This document shows positions 4,823-5,941 of a stretch of 5,941 nt of DNA, piece after piece (the first letter of the stretch is position 1; every line of letters starts with the position of its first letter). Origin of the DNA: CAYUKK01 sp964445305. GTDB lineage: Bacteria; Acidobacteriota; Aminicenantia; Aminicenantales; UBA8522. The stretch is taken from contig CAYUKK010000166.1 in assembly GCA_964445305.1 (NCBI GenBank), forward strand, positions 1-5,941, read 5' to 3'. The translations under genes and the position numbers were made by a program. The notes below the pieces were generated by a model, which saw only the letters and a list, made by a program, of their open reading frames with translations, was not told where the DNA came from and ran no database searches.

Positions 4823-5773
4823 TTGTCCATCCTCCTAAAAGAATTCGAACGAAAAGAGTCTGCACCGGCGGCCGTTCCTGATGGGGTGGCCAAGCCCGGC
4901 TGGTTAAAGGTGCGGCTGCCCGCTCATCCCCATTTTTTTCAGCTACGAGACCTTCTCCAGGGCTATAAGCTGAACACGATTTGCCAGAGCGCCCGCTGCC
5001 CCAACATGGCGGACTGCTGGTCGGCGCGAACAGCCACCTTCCTTCTCCTGGGTAAAACCTGCACGCGCCGTTGCGCTTTCTGCGCCGTGGCCAAGGGAAA
5101 GCCGGAACCACCTTCTCCTGACGAGCCACAAAGGGTGGCCGATGCGGTGGCGGCGCTCGACCTCGATTATGCCGTCTTGACTTCAGTCACCCGGGACGAC
5201 CTCGCCGATGGCGGAGCCGGCCACTTCGCCGCAACGGTCCGGGCCATCAAAGCCCGAAGCCCGGGCATCAAAGTCGAAGTCTTGATTCCCGACTTGCGAG
5301 GCAATAAGAAGGCTCTGAGGACGGTCATCGAATCAGGTCCGGATGTTCTCAACCATAATCTCGAGACAACCGAGAGCTGCTATCCCCTCATCAACCGGCC
5401 CGTCGAGCATTACCGGAGGTCGCTCGAACTGCTGGCTGAGGCCAGCCGGATGGGCTCGACGACGAAATCAGGCCTGATGGTCGGATTGAGCGAGGATGAG
5501 GCGCAACTTCTCCGGACGATGGAGGACCTGGTTAAGGCAGGATGCCGTCTCCTCACCATCGGGCAATACCTTCGGCCGTCCAAAAACCATGTCCCCGTGC
5601 GCAAATACTACCATCCCGATGAATTCGATAGGTTTAGTAAAATAGGGATGGAATTGGGGTTCAGGCTTGTCGAAGCCGGCCCCCTCGTCCGGAGCTCTTA
5701 CCGGGCGGCCCGGATGTATGATACCCTTGCCCGTGATCAGGCTGAACAAGATGCGGTATCTGGTCTTCGCTGA
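4823..5773 (+). CDS. lipA: Lipoyl synthase
   Basis: A 316-residue radical SAM enzyme that inserts two sulfur atoms into the octanoyl group carried on lipoyl-dependent proteins (E2 subunits, GcvH). The auxiliary cluster motif is CQSARCPNMADC (Cys54, Cys59, Cys65; Cx4Cx5C). The SAM-binding cluster is CTRRCAFC (Cys80, Cys84, Cys87). The C-terminal RSSYRA (290-295) supplies the serine that ligates the auxiliary cluster. Other hallmarks are SVTRDDLADGGAGHFA (121-136), NHNLETT (177-183) and TIGQYLRPS (245-253). All key residues are intact and length is typical. The start is TTG 4823; the purines just before it (AAAGGGG) are too close for an ideal site, so coupling to rpsU termination is possible, and GTG 4886 is a shorter alternative. 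No lipB or lplA is in the window. It overlaps the next gene by 23 nt. Confidence 0.96.
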   Translation: MSILLKEFERKESAPAAVPDGVAKPGWLKVRLPAHPHFFQLRDLLQGYKLNTICQSARCPNMADCWSARTATFLLLGKTCTRRCAFCAVAKGKPEPPSPDEPQRVADAVAALDLDYAVLTSVTRDDLADGGAGHFAATVRAIKARSPGIKVEVLIPDLRGNKKALRTVIESGPDVLNHNLETTESCYPLINRPVEHYRRSLELLAEASRMGSTTKSGLMVGLSEDEAQLLRTMEDLVKAGCRLLTIGQYLRPSKNHVPVRKYYHPDEFDRFSKIGMELGFRLVEAGPLVRSSYRAARMYDTLARDQAEQDAVSGLR

Positions 5774-5941
5774 TATCCACGGCAACCTGGAAGCTTTCCT
5801 GGCCGTGCTCAAGTTCATCCAGAAGAAAAAAATCGATTATTACATCTTCCTCGGCGACCTCGTCGGCTACGGCGCCTCGCCCAACGAGATTATCCAGAAA
5901 ATCCAGGCTCTCAAGCCCCTTTCCCTCGTCCGCGGCAATCA
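5751..5941 (+). CDS. Metallophosphoesterase, 5' part only
   Basis: The gene runs off the window after 63 codons. The N-terminus MRYLVFADIHGNLEAF contains the calcineurin-like signature DxHGN (Asp8, His10, Asn12). GDLVGYGASPNE (near 39-50) supplies the second metal-binding block, and the visible end, LVRGN followed by CA, is the start of the GNH motif. The GD[IL]VGYGxxPNE pattern is common in small predicted phosphodiesterases and Ser/Thr-phosphatase-like proteins; the substrate cannot be inferred. ATG 5751 lies inside lipA in another frame, with the lipA TGA at 5771-5773, and no strong Shine-Dalgarno is evident, so translation is probably coupled to lipA. Confidence 0.9.
   Translation, partial: MRYLVFADIHGNLEAFLAVLKFIQKKKIDYYIFLGDLVGYGASPNEIIQKIQALKPLSLVRGN

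Overview
The window is a bacterial chromosome segment, moderately GC-rich by eye. It carries six complete protein genes and the 5' end of a seventh. Housekeeping content (ribosomal protein bS21, lipoyl synthase, a PgeF/YfiH-family protein) and the absence of any recognisable transposase, phage or plasmid gene point to ordinary chromosome. GTG and TTG starts, tight 4-nt and 23-nt overlaps and repeat-rich intergenic DNA would fit a deep-branching lineage such as Acidobacteriota/Aminicenantes-like bacteria. That placement is a guess from style, not from a search.

Layout. Bases 1-400 hold no credible gene. They contain one copy of a dispersed intergenic repeat (R1, 1-52) and two diverged copies of a longer repeat (R2, 54-174 and 262-405), with hairpins inside. 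The minus-strand PgeF/YfiH-family gene (1120 to 401) ends inside the second R2 copy. A 289-bp divergent intergenic region follows, with two CTTGGNCCAAG palindromes and probable promoters facing both ways. The plus strand then carries a PflX-type radical SAM gene (1410-2354). A 308-bp intergenic region comes next, with a second R1 copy, a hairpin and a good sigma-70 promoter.

That promoter should drive a two-gene operon: an exported P1-family (DmpA/BapA-like) self-processing aminopeptidase (2663-3802) and an aspartate/glutamate-racemase-family enzyme (3799-4512), overlapping by 4 nt. A strong sigma-70 promoter at 4531-4560 then starts a second unit: rpsU (bS21, TTG start behind a near-perfect Shine-Dalgarno), lipA (TTG start) and a metallophosphoesterase overlapping lipA by 23 nt and running off the window.

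How the genes relate. The most suggestive link is the peptidase-racemase pair: P1 peptidases release N-terminal L-, D- or beta-amino acids from peptides and amides, and a racemase could convert released amino acids, so the operon may salvage unusual peptides. This is inference. No new defence or mobile system is visible. The most novel-looking material is the intergenic repeat families and the paired palindromes upstream of the radical SAM gene. No intrinsic terminator with a clear T-tract was found.
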